NCBI GenBank assembly: GCA_040285825.1
Contig: JAUPSS010000002.1
Location: 2,914,001 to 2,978,000 of the forward strand
Source of the DNA: Eukaryota sp. TZLM1-RC
Lineage: Eukaryota > Metamonada: BaSk clade
Reading direction: 5' to 3'
DNA: 64,000 bases
Shown: positions 42,822 to 52,350 of the stretch, piece after piece
Layout: the number at the start of each line of letters is the position of its first letter
Numbering within the stretch: the first letter of the stretch is position 1
Program-made: the position numbers and the translations under genes
The notes under the pieces: model-generated
What the model saw: the letters and a program-made list of their open reading frames with translations, nothing else
Database searches by the model: none
What the model was told of the DNA's origin: nothing

Positions 42822-44247
42822 ATGATGAATTTAGATATAAAAAAACACATCAAATTTACCATTATAAGACTGTGTTTTAGTTCCAATTTTAATCATATAT
42901 TTCGATCTACAAATCCTCTCGTCACTAGACCTTTGGCTCAAAAGTTTAATGAGTTACGTGCAAAAGTTCTGTCTCAATTACTGGGATGTAAAATGTTTCA
43001 AATTGCAGATCATGCTTACCTTAGTCCACATTATGGTGGTTTAGGGTGGACGAAGGCTTCTATTCTTACCTCGTGTGCTTTTGTTGGTGGATGCAGAAAT
43101 GCAATCTTTGAGTTTTCCGAAAGATTTGCAGATTGGGAAGATTTATTGATGGCAACGCAAAGTTCCACTGTTTTTGCATTAAATGAAGAAATTTCAAGAA
43201 TTGATGTAGAAAAATGGGGTCGATGTTTTCCCCAATCATTCAATGGCAATATTCAAGAAAAAAATGTTTTAAATTTGAAGTACACTCTTCGAACATTACA
43301 GAAAAGATTGACTGGAATGTATGAAAAAGATCTTTATAATAATATTTGCAGCTCGGCTGTTTTAAATCAAGATCTTCACTCATTGTTATTGGAAAAGGGT
43401 GTTTGTGAAAACAAGGCGTCAGATTCTTCACTTTTTGTAACCATTGTACCACGAAGATTTGGATTGTGGGCCACTAATGAAGCATTTGTAACAAAAATGA
43501 GATTATATTTGAACATTCCCATTAACCAATTATTATCAAAAGAAAAATGTATTTGTTCGAATTCACCTCGACTCACTTTGCGCCATGCTCTAAATTGCTC
43601 TAAATTGATAACTTATCGTTCTTCATTACATGATGCTGTTAGAGACACTGTTTTCAATATGGCACAAACTGCAAGGATATCGTGTATCAAAGAGCCCCTG
43701 CTGAAGGAAACACTTTCTCTGAATAATTTTGGTTCTGATGATAGAGGTGATGTATACTGTGATTGGATTGATAATTCTGAAGCTATTGTTGACTTTGTCT
43801 CATGTAATGTTGCAAACGATACTTTGGTTCACAGAAAAAAACTTAATCCTGTGACTGCTCTTGATTTTAAAGCAAAAGAGAAACATAGAAAATATGATAA
43901 AGAAATTGAAGATGCAAATGTCGATAGAAATACACAGCTGGTTTTTATTGCTTTCCCATTTTCGATAAATGGAAGATTGTCAGTTGAAGCAGAAACTTTT
44001 TTGGATGACTTCCAAAAAATGGTGAAAGAAAAAACAATGAAAAGATTTGATATTTTTTTATGGCGTTCACGGATTCAATTTGCCATTATTAATAGATTAC
44101 CGCGGTTTTTCAATCGAATTAGAGAAGCTTTAGCTAGACAGCAAGCAAATCAAGATTTTGTAGAGGAAATCTTGGTTTAATGATAGTCGTCCCATTAGTT
44201 ATGATTTAATTTAATCAAGTGTGCAAATTTAATAAATACGATTAATT
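42822..44247 (+). mobile_element. Non-LTR retrotransposon 3' part, family C, intact 452-codon frame
   Basis: The most complete family C copy. From the end of the reverse transcriptase (FTIIRLCFSSNFNHIFRSTN) it runs through LSPHYGGLGWTKASIL, the zinc knuckle CICSNSPRLTLRHALNC, SSLHDAVRDTVFNMAQTARI, the endonuclease motifs RGDVYCDWIDNSEAIVDFVS and KEKHRKYDK, to FLWRSRIQFAIINRLPRFFN. Stop at 44178-44180, 3' end near AATAAATACGATTAATT. It is flanked by the same 22 bp at 42800-42821 and 44248-44269, which may be its target duplication or native units of the surrounding array. It is truncated at the 5' side and lacks the RT active site. Confidence 0.9.
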
Positions 44248-44379
44248 TCTCACTGCAAAATTAGTCTGAGTGAGACTAATATTGTCCGGAAAGCACAAAC
44301 AATTCAGTACAAAATTAGTCTGAGTGAGACCAATTACTGCCAACAGTGTAGTTTTATTCAAACGTTTCATTCCCACTAT

Positions 44380-44585
44380 TTGGTTCAACACTTTACGTTT
44401 TTTTGACAAATTTTGAACAGGTTGTTACACAAAACACCAACAGAAACTTAACATTTATTTTGGCAGAATAGGATTGTTTTTCTGACATTAAAGGGATGTT
44501 AACGAAGGTTTCTGAAGCATTTCGTCATCCCAGATCTAACTATGACAGAGTTGTATGGAGCTGTTTACAGGAGATCGTTTGAAAG
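44380..44585 (+). mobile_element. Degenerate non-LTR retrotransposon end, family B-like
   Basis: Directly right of the TA-flanked element. Pieces resemble FGSFAPTALRFLDDFEMIVK, TGRNFNRLFWQNRIVF and MVSDALLSLGSHYERV of family B, in broken frames (for example TNRNLTFILAE-IGLF near 44440). The left partner of this copy is not visible on the other side of the element. Confidence 0.6.
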
Positions 44586-44639
44586 ACGACACTATATTAT
44601 AACAACGACAGTGCTTCATCAAATTCAACAAGTGTATGG

Positions 44640-44980
44640 CTAAGCAAGAAAATTCTGCTTCTGCAACAGTTTTGATCGACTTCAAGGAGAGTTCATCTGA
44701 CGGTTTGTTGAACCAAATTCCCCAAATTTATAAATTTATGGGTTATTTTTAGATGACGGCCAATGGACCACTGCTACGAGAATGCGTTGCTACTTATGGC
44801 CTTGCAATTTGCTATTGATCTGTTTTGTAAATTTGGAGCTGGTTTGACATTATCACATTTATTCAAGTGCAACATATTTATTTCTTATTGTTCATCTATG
44901 CATGATGCTGTCAGGAATCAAATCCAGCAATGTGTAATTCTTGTCATGCTGACAAGCGAGTTAATATCCAAGTGAATTGC
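44640..44980 (+). mobile_element. Degenerate non-LTR retrotransposon fragment, family D
   Basis: Reads MDHCYENALLLMALQFAIDL then LFCKFGAGLTLSHLFKCNIF and SSMHDAVRNQIQ, that is the zinc-knuckle region, with frame breaks (DDGQWTTATRMRCYLWPCNL in another frame). A second family D copy lies inverted at 45290-45743. Confidence 0.65.
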
Positions 44981-45289
44981 GAAAATCTCCCTTCACTCAA
45001 TTGATGGGGTTTGAGTAGGTGAAAGCATTAGTTAAGGTTTTTGGTTGAGTTTTAAAATGTGTTTGTTCCAGGAATAAAACGGTTTTTACGTAAAAAAATC
45101 TGATTACGATTCCTGTTTATTGGCACTTTAAAAATTTAATCCAAACAGATTTTTACAAAATCTCATTAATAATTGTATCTTGCTTAAGAAAAAACAATCG
45201 ATAAAAAACGAGTCTTCATTGAAATTAATGACAAAATTACGTGATCATTTTTTAAACGATTTTTATTTTTATTTTTAAAACTACAATCT

Positions 45290-45743
45290 AAAAATCAATA
45301 TCTTCAAAACAAGCTTCCACACCATCAAACCGTACTACAGCAAGGTTTTCGTAATGTGCACTGACAGTCATCAACAACATTCAAGACATCATCAAATGAG
45401 GGCACAACTACATCAGCACGTCGTTATCCATATTCTGAATCTCTTACGTTTCATTTATATCCAGAGACCTCAACAAAGATTGTACAAATGATTCAATATG
45501 ATAGGAATTACACATTGCATGGATTTGATCTCTGACAGTATCATGCAAAGTAGAACGATAAGAAATAAATCTATTACAATTGAATAAATGTGATAATGTC
45601 AAACCAGCTCCACATTTACAAAACAAATCATTGGGCAAATTACAAGGCCATAAATAACAACGCATACTCATAGCAGTAGTCCATTGAAATAAAAGATGGG
45701 TTTGAAATATGAAAAAGGTTGAGTCAAGGTTTGTATTCGACAT
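45290..45743 (-). mobile_element. Non-LTR retrotransposon fragment, family D
   Basis: Minus frame 45743-45444 gives FQWTTAMSMRCYLWPCNLPN, DLFCKCGAGLTLSHLFNCNR, STLHDTVRDQIHAMCNSYHI and ESFVQSLLRSLDINET. Downstream pieces (ADVVVPSFDDVLNVVDDCQC near 45420-45370) are the endonuclease region with a large internal deletion; the end EDIDF is at about 45295. It forms an inverted pair with the fragment at 44640-44980. Confidence 0.7.
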
Positions 45744-45938
45744 TTGTTTTGACTGTGTTCAAGTCAATGGTTGGAAAAGTAGCAGAAAGTAATTACTTAT
45801 AATCTTATGTACGTATCCGATTGATATTGTGATTAATTGGCAGAATATGTAGGTTTAATCAAGTTCAAGGTAATGAAATTTGGGTCAATGTATCATTGTT
45901 AAGTTGCTTTAATGTGGTTTTTCAGTTGATCCACAAAT

Positions 45939-46089
45939 GGCTTTCTGGTCATACAAACCACATTCTTGACCAATTGCCAAAGGATTTCTGTCCATACAAA
46001 CCGAACTCTTGACCAATTGCCAAAGGATTTCTGTTCATACAAACCACACTCTTGACCAATTGCCAAAGGATTTCTGTTCAAACAAAAGG
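45939..46089. repeat. Tandem repeat, 43-bp unit, 3.5 copies
   Basis: Unit GGATTTCTGTTCATACAAAC-CACACTCTTGACCAATTGCCAAA. Three full units (45939-46067) and a partial one, differing at a few positions. The 43-bp period is not a multiple of three, so it is not a coding repeat. Confidence 0.9.
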
Positions 46090-46206
46090 TAAACAAAACA
46101 ATTACAGGAATAATATAATTTAAATACTTTATATATTTAAAAACCAAACACAACACAAGTTAAACTATGATACAAAAAAGGAAAAATAAATAAACCCTAA
46201 TAAACC

Positions 46207-46794
46207 CTAACCCAGCATACTCCACAACTTGGAATTCTTTAACAAATCTGGCTCTGGAGCTACTGTACGTTTTCCTTTTCTTGGTCGATCTCCGCCTGTT
46301 CTTTTTCTTGATCCAGACGTGCGTTTCCTTGGAACGGAGGTGACTTCTGGTAGAGATGAGAAATCACCATTAGGAGAAAGAGGTATTCTGACAGATGACG
46401 CGGTGGATAACACAGACTCATCATCCAGTGGTTCATCAGGTAAAATCATGGGAGAAGTATTGGTAGACATATCTCGTTGATCTATAAATGCATCAGTGAA
46501 TGCATCACTCTTGCCTAGGGTAACGATTTGGGATTGTTTCTCGGCAAAAACATTTTCAATGTTGTCTATACGTTGCGTAATGGACTCTGTGAAGGATTGA
46601 AGACGATCACACTCAAATTTGTCTGCACGTTGAACAAGGGATTCTGTCAAGGATTGGAGGCGATCACACTCAGCTCGTAGACGTTTGTTTTCACAATTGA
46701 CTGAGTTGCACTTATGAGAGAGAACATGTTCTGTGTAAATAGCAAGATGTGCAGAGAAGTTGAGGAAGACCCTCATATCGAATGTAGAAGACAT
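46207..46794 (-). CDS. Hypothetical coiled-coil protein with basic tail
   Basis: 195 residues, ATG at 46794 in the context TTAGCCGATGTC, nearly the same as for eIF2B-alpha. Residues about 35-90 form a coiled coil with an internal duplication (ECDRLQSLTESLVQRADKFE, then CDRLQSFTESITQRIDNIEN). A Ser-rich middle (DESVLSTASSVRIPLSPNGD) leads to a basic stretch (PRKRTSGSRKRTGGDRPRKG) that looks like a nuclear signal. No family recognised. A Fanzor remnant on the same strand sits about 85 bp upstream. It could be a transposon-derived gene. Confidence 0.5.
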   Translation of the reverse strand: MSSTFDMRVFLNFSAHLAIYTEHVLSHKCNSVNCENKRLRAECDRLQSLTESLVQRADKFECDRLQSFTESITQRIDNIENVFAEKQSQIVTLGKSDAFTDAFIDQRDMSTNTSPMILPDEPLDDESVLSTASSVRIPLSPNGDFSSLPEVTSVPRKRTSGSRKRTGGDRPRKGKRTVAPEPDLLKNSKLWSMLG

Positions 46795-46879
46795 CGGCTA
46801 ATAGCACAAAAATGTCAAATAGTAGCAACCCGTTGAGATTACTGAAGATGAAGATGAATCAAGTTGATCTTTTCAATAC

Positions 46880-47310
46880 TTAAGGTCTTTCATTTCCTTT
46901 AATATACTCATCCACAACATGAATCATATCAAGAACAGCATTGACATTACGATTCCATAGACGTCCACACTTCTTGCAAGTGAGTAGTCCACGTCTAAGG
47001 ACCATTAGAGTCTTTGGTCTCCTATAAGGTCTTGGGTTAGGTACTCGATGTTTCTTTACATTTTCACCTTCTTTCCCCTCGAGTACACATGTATGACATC
47101 GACAACTTGCTCTGTATTCATCCAGCAGCAATGGAAGAAAGTTACTTTTTTTGAACATCTTCGATAACCAACATTCTTTGTAGGTGCTTGATGTTTAAAA
47201 TTGGTTTGCTTCCGATCACCCATCACTACAATGTTATATTTTGGATATCCAAACTTATTTTCAAATACATTCATCCATTTTGCTTCAAACCTCTCTGTGG
47301 CAACGAATCT
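46880..47310 (-). pseudogene. Fanzor (TnpB-like) C-terminal remnant
   Basis: Two minus frames joined by a frameshift near 47158: KWMNVFENKFGYPKYNIVVM-GDRKQTNFKHQ (RuvC-II region, GDR for GDW) and FLPLLLDEYRASCRCHTC, RGLLTCKKCGRLWNRNVNAV, LDMIHVVDEYIKGNERP-stop. The zinc ribbon is complete, but the RuvC-III aspartate is changed (WNRNVNA for WNRDxNA), so this copy should be inactive. N-terminal parts and RuvC-I are missing, cut off near 47310 where a retrotransposon fragment begins. Confidence 0.8.
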
Positions 47311-47339
47311 TCGCAGTTATATGACTCGCAATTCTTTGT

Positions 47340-48066
47340 TAAAGTAAAAAGCTCCAACATGGAGACGCCTTCGATGTTTTATTTGGCCCAATTACGTGCC
47401 TCATTATTTGATTTGCAAATGTGGATCAAAAATTTCTCCAAATCATTTGTTTAACTGTAAACATTTTATTACTTTTCGATCAAAAGTCCATGATGCAGTT
47501 AGAGATCAGCTCTATTGTTTGTCTAAATTTCACACAATTGTCTCCTATTTGGAACCATTACTTTCTCGTTTGGTTGATGAAGATACTGTGAATTCTTTTT
47601 TTTGTCGTAACAGAGGTGATTTAATGCTTGCAGGATTTGATGGCACTACTATCTTTAGATCAACTGATGTGTGTATTAATTCTTTCATACCATTAGCTCA
47701 GTCAAAACACAAGAAACCGCTGTCTGTTGCCGAAAATTCTAAAACTGATAAATATAGAGCAAAGTTGGTTTCCTTGAATGCTGAATCTCACACTCATTGT
47801 GTCCTTTGTCCCTTTGCTTTTTCCTTACATGGTACGCTTGGACCAATTGCTTTATCTTTTTTGGATGATTTTATTGAAATTGTAGAACAACGTACATGAA
47901 GAATTTTTGACAAAACGTTTTGACACAACAGAAATGTATTTTCAATTTTTAAAGGTGTTGTTCCGTTATTGTTTTCTGCTTTATTATCTCTTGGTCGCTT
48001 TTATGAAGGAAAAATTTTCAGTCAATTCTTGTTGGCTGATTTGGGATATGAAGATTTAGAATTTTA
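47340..48066 (+). mobile_element. Non-LTR retrotransposon 3' fragment, diverged family B
   Basis: Frame 47396-47899 and its flanks give FIWPNYVPHYLICKCGSKIS, PNHLFNCKHFITFRSKVHDA, VRDQLYCLSK, RGDLMLAGFDGTTI, KYRAKLVSLNAESHTHCVLC and FLDDFIEIVEQRT; after a stop it continues HNRNVFSIFKGVVPLLFSAL to LADLGYEDLEF-stop at 48066. It is related to but distinct from the 24.8- and 29-kb copies. Several stops. Confidence 0.8.
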
Positions 48067-50189
48067 ATTTTTTTGTTTAGTTTCATGAAAGGAATAAATT
48101 AAATTTAAAAATAAACTAGATTTATCTGGGATCAAAATTCTGTAAATTGCATGTGTGTCCGAGAAACCATGCCCAGGTATATCAGAGGTCTGAAGTGGAA
48201 ATAACTTCGTCTTAATTGGATGTGACCGTGGCAATTTCAAATAATATAAGCAAAAACAATAATAATCAATGAATTTCAACAATGTCTAAACCAAAATTGC
48301 ATTAAAAGTAATTTAGAAAAACATAATACATTGACTAACACTAAATATCTTTGACAAAACAGTTCCTGCCACCAAGACCATTGTAGTGTCGGTCTTGAAC
48401 ATAGTTTGGCCCATCTAGTTGGGCAAATCCCACACTGTTCGAGAAATGTCTGTTATGCTACAGCAAATAATGGCACCAAAAAGTATAGTCTAGAGCAGAG
48501 CATATTTTCAATGCTACCATCGATCTTAAAAACAAAAGAAATTGTACGACAATTGAAGAATGTCAAATTAATCAAATACCACTTTCATTTTTCAATTTAT
48601 TTAGTCTGAGAGAAAAACTATCCGTACATTGAACAAAAAATCAAAACATTAATTCAATTGTCTTCAGAAGTTCTTTAATATGTCATTATGCTTAACTAAA
48701 AATTAAGGGCAATGTAGATTCTATAGATGAAGCAATTTCTGAACAACAATCAGATTACAATGATGGAGAAACCCAAATATTACTAAATAAGGGGGAAAAG
48801 ATAAACAAATTTCTGCCGTGAAACAAAGATGAAAATTTGGTTATTGCTTGATTCTGAATAACACTGTTCAAGAAGACTATCACCTTGCCTCAAACAAACT
48901 GCTATCAATAACCAATATTCAATATTTATACCATGTATCAAAGTTCCTATAGAAGTTTGTGAAATCAGTTTTATGAATTCTACACCTCCTCCATCAAATG
49001 ATTGAATTTCATGTACCCAGTATTTGTTCTAAAAAGTTCTGATCCAGTTGTCTTCTATGAATCGTATATAGTATTCGGTTGAATACAATAGTAATCTGTT
49101 GATTACTTGGGAACATCAAAATGCAAACCTTGAACCCTCTTGTTGAATTTTTCTGAACGGATGCTATTTCTAAATACTTCAACTTTCCCAGAGTTATTCT
49201 GTGATAAAGTGATCAACGGCTTTCATTCAATTGATTATTGCCATTGGGATTGTTTCAGGCTTATCAAAATTTACTGCGCGTCATCAGTTGTCATTTTCGT
49301 CCTTTATAGGTTATCAGAGTAATTATATGATAAACAGATGTTAATGCAATAACTCTAAACAGAAACCATTTCCAAATAATTCAAAAAATAAATTGCAGCT
49401 GACATATTTTGTTTTAAATTATGTCTATCATTTTGTATTGACAACAATGAATACATCATATTATATATAGTTCATTATTCTGAGCAAGCACATTAAATCT
49501 CTTGACACTAGCGAAATAACTGTTTGATTTTGTGGCTTTTGGACTTTTGAAATCAACTCATCAAGAACGTTACCAAACCACAAATCACGTTTTGAAAATC
49601 AATGGAGCACCTTGAAGTCCTCAATTTAATGTGATTTAAAGGGCATAAAAAAATTGATGCTTTCTGAATAATGTTCAATTTACGAGCACTATTTGTATTG
49701 GATCATATGATTTATTCACAATTTTTCTTAAGCTTCAACCTGTCAAAATATATTCTTCAACATCTAATGACCAAAAACAATCAACTTATCTTTTGATTCA
49801 ACCAAGACAAGAGCAACCAACAATCTTAGTTGCAACACAATAAAACACAGTCATCTGTAATGAATTAATCAGTAATTCGTTGGCAAAAATGTCAAAGATA
49901 TGTGCAAAATGTTTTTCACTACCAGGAAGTAATTTTCTTCTGTATGCAGCAAGTCCACAACTGAATACTGTTTTTGCATATAATCTTTATTATATCTTTT
50001 CATTGTCTCCAACCAACTTGATTTGCCTGTTTGTGTTCCAATAAATGTGATATTTCAGCTCCAAACATTCGAATTTTGTTGACTATTTTAAGATTGTGTA
50101 GTTTTGAAGATGCAGATGCTCTCGAGTTGGATTTTTGCCAAAATCCAAACCAGCACGCTAAAAAAAATATTTTAATTGAAAAACAAACA
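48067..50189. other. Gene-poor region
   Basis: No supported gene in about 2.1 kb. On the minus strand near 50060-49860 an open stretch reads NITFIGTQTGKSSWLETMKR, YNKDYMQKQYSVVDLLH, which resembles a nucleotide-binding loop but does not meet the GxxxxGKS spacing; it may be a relic of a mobile-element ATPase. Otherwise AT-rich with stops. Confidence 0.45.
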
Positions 50190-51542
50190 CTATAGTAATG
50201 AACAACATCCAATGGTCACTGTCTCATGATCATTATTGACTTCTCCTTTATTGGAATTTGGCCAAATTGAACCGTTATGTCTTATAGCATTATGTCCTGA
50301 GCAATGAGCTGGATGATCAGGTTTGTTTTCTATACAATTTTCATCAGGATCAACTTCCTCCAATTCCACAACAACCTCATGTTCTCCAATCACACTTTGA
50401 AGATTCTGCTTGACTTCATCTAACTCTTGAAATTGATTGAAGTCACCCATCACCGCTTTGGCTAATAAACCACCCATAGCTACATCATTTGCCGGGTCCA
50501 GTATGGGCATAATTGAAAAGTGATGTCCAATACTGCGGAAAACGTCATAGACTGAATTAAGATGGACAAGTCTACCAGTGGGAACGACCTTGTCAATGCA
50601 AATTCCCCTTGTTTGTATTGATTGAAAGACAACTACTAATTCAGAACGAAACTTTTTGAGTAAATTTTTCATCAAATGTTGCATTTTTTCCCAAGAAAAT
50701 GGTAGATCAAGGTCGTAACCTCGAATTAAGTCATCTACTACAATTTCTTCAAGGTAACACAACGTTTTTACTTTGGAGCAAGCTTTCCAAAGTTTAACCT
50801 TGGATTTCTCAGTCAGTTGGTCCTTCATTTGTTCAGGAACGTTCTCCACGCAATAATAGTAGATTTTCTCATCAATGTTCCTTCCTCCAAACCAAAATTC
50901 ATGCTCAACCAACACTTTGAACTGTCCTTCCTTATGTTGGAACACCACCAAGTTGGTCACTGCTTCACCTACGTCAATAATGGCGACTGTCTCTTCTCTA
51001 GAACTATCTAATGATTTGTACAAAAATGAGTGAATCAGGGCAAGTGTTGTGGGGACGAAACATTCCACTGGCAGTTTGTTTTCGCTAAAAGCCGTTTCCA
51101 ACATCTTCTTGTTTTGAGCAAGAGCCTTGGGAAGAACAATTCTGATTCTTAACGTAGATTTTGGCAATAAAGCGATCAATTCATCCTTGATGTGACTAAC
51201 AACAAGGTTGAGCATTTCCTGATGTGAAAAGGTCTTGCATTCGTCAGCTGAGTTGATCCTAAAGAAGAACTTGTTGTCTCTAACAGTGACATTGTTGGCT
51301 AACGTAGAATTTGGAGGGAGAACACCATCGATCAGATGGGTAACAGCAACGAAGGAGTTGATTGCATGCTTTGCTACCTTCCTTTCGGCATCTTGACCCA
51401 TAAACGTTTCTCCACGATCATGAACTAGCAAATTTGAAAGGAAATTCTGTCCATTTTTGAGTTGGAGAACCTTGAGCTGATTGTCATGCTGCAATGCCAA
51501 AGTAATGGCACTAGCACCAATGTCTATGGAGAGGAGTAACAT
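50190..51542 (-). CDS. Diverged Hsp70-like protein, ATPase-domain only, with C-terminal CaaX box
   Basis: 450 residues. It has the Hsp70/actin fold layout, but the nucleotide loops are altered: SIDIGASAITLAL for the usual GIDLGTTxS, VAIIDVGEAVTNLVVF for DLGGGTFDVS and VVPTGRLVH for VGGSSR. No substrate-binding domain follows; an acidic tail ends VTIGCCSLL, with CSLL a CaaX box expected to be geranylgeranylated. Hsp110-type nucleotide exchange factors are also diverged Hsp70s, so a co-chaperone role is possible (inference). It is divergent from the true Hsp70 at 51618 with 75 bp between start codons. Residues 1 to about 330 nearly equal those of the protein at 55558; the tails differ. Confidence 0.8.
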   Translation of the reverse strand: MLLLSIDIGASAITLALQHDNQLKVLQLKNGQNFLSNLLVHDRGETFMGQDAERKVAKHAINSFVAVTHLIDGVLPPNSTLANNVTVRDNKFFFRINSADECKTFSHQEMLNLVVSHIKDELIALLPKSTLRIRIVLPKALAQNKKMLETAFSENKLPVECFVPTTLALIHSFLYKSLDSSREETVAIIDVGEAVTNLVVFQHKEGQFKVLVEHEFWFGGRNIDEKIYYYCVENVPEQMKDQLTEKSKVKLWKACSKVKTLCYLEEIVVDDLIRGYDLDLPFSWEKMQHLMKNLLKKFRSELVVVFQSIQTRGICIDKVVPTGRLVHLNSVYDVFRSIGHHFSIMPILDPANDVAMGGLLAKAVMGDFNQFQELDEVKQNLQSVIGEHEVVVELEEVDPDENCIENKPDHPAHCSGHNAIRHNGSIWPNSNKGEVNNDHETVTIGCCSLL

Positions 51543-52350
51543 TGATGATACCTAAATGTGGTGATCTCTTTTTGGTGATATCGTAAAATTTAACAGTTGG
51601 TCATCTTGCTCGTTTCCATGTCCATAACACTGGGAATAGACTTGGGTACAACCAACACGTGTGTAGCTGTTCATCGGCAGAAGCGTTCACCTAATGGAGG
51701 AATGGTGTATTCCACAGATGTACTTACTGACAGAAGTTCGGGACAGAAACTAATTCCATCAATGGTCGCATTTCACAAAGGACAAGAGAGTGTTGGAGTT
51801 CAAGCTAAGGAAGGTCGCAAGAAGAATGCGGTAAACACTGTTTTTGAAGCCAAAAGGTTTATTGGCAGACGTTACTCGGATCGAGTCGTTCAGACAGCCA
51901 CTGAAACCACCAGATATCCTTTCAAGATCACTAAAGATGGAGTGTTTTCCAACAATGTAGCTTTTGAAGTAACCCATCAAAACCAAAAAATCAAATTGAG
52001 ACCAGAAGAAGTTGCTGCAAAGGTGCTTTCTTATGTTCGCGACTATGCAAGTCATGCTCTAGGTGTTCCATCAATCACCAAGGCCGTCATCACAGTTCCC
52101 GCATATTTTGAAGACTCTCAACGCCAAGCAACAATGGCTGCTGCCAGAGCTGCTGGTTTCCAAGAGGTTCGCTTGATCAATGAACCAACAGCAGCTGCAT
52201 TAGCACTGAAGGAGGAAGATCCAACGACAATTGGTAAACGTGTTTTAGTGTTTGACTTTGGAGGTGGAACGTTCGATGTTTCCATTGTAAAAATTGAGAG
52301 GGAAGATGTCACAGTCTTGGGAACTCACGGAGCTACAGACCTCGGGGGAG
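50563..52350. repeat. Inverted repeat arm 1 (about 1.79 kb, near identical)
   Basis: Covers the first 330 codons of the pseudo-Hsp70, the shared promoter and the first 240 or so codons of the Hsp70. Its reverse complement is 54750-56543 with few differences. Outside these borders the flanking coding sequences are much less similar although homologous. Confidence 0.88.
51543..51617. promoter_or_regulatory. 75-bp bidirectional promoter of the Hsp70 pair, copy 1
   Basis: All sequence between the two divergent start codons. The 54 bp 51543-51596 are identical, in inverted orientation, to 55504-55557. It contains GGTGATCTC and GGTGATATC, separated by TTTTT. No classic heat-shock element (alternating GAA and TTC) is seen. 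Confidence 0.7.

Larger units (their letters stand above)
41953..44348. mobile_element. TA-flanked inverted-repeat DNA element with internal repeat array
   Basis: Ends are inverted: CACTGTTGGCAGTAATTAGT at 41953 and CACTGTTGGCAGTAATTGGT inward from 44348, about 25 of 26 bp matching. TA flanks both sides (41951-41952, 44349-44350), as for Tc1/mariner-like elements. Subterminal copies of ATTAGTCTCACTGCAAA and ATTAGTCTGAGTGAGACTAAT occur at 41978-42075, 42755-42821 and 44248-44325. Between the last two lies an inserted retrotransposon fragment (42822-44247). No DDE transposase is recognised inside; the 42158-42693 frames are unassigned. Superfamily is inferred from the ends only. Confidence 0.8.

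Noticed and set aside
46190-46212. AAACCCTAATAAACCCTAAC, similar to telomere repeats
   Set aside because: Only two or three imperfect units inside unique sequence next to a stop codon; too short to be an interstitial telomere.
49860-50060. Minus-strand GTQTGKSS as a Walker A loop of an ATPase
   Set aside because: Spacing is one residue short for GxxxxGKS and no Walker B or other motif follows.
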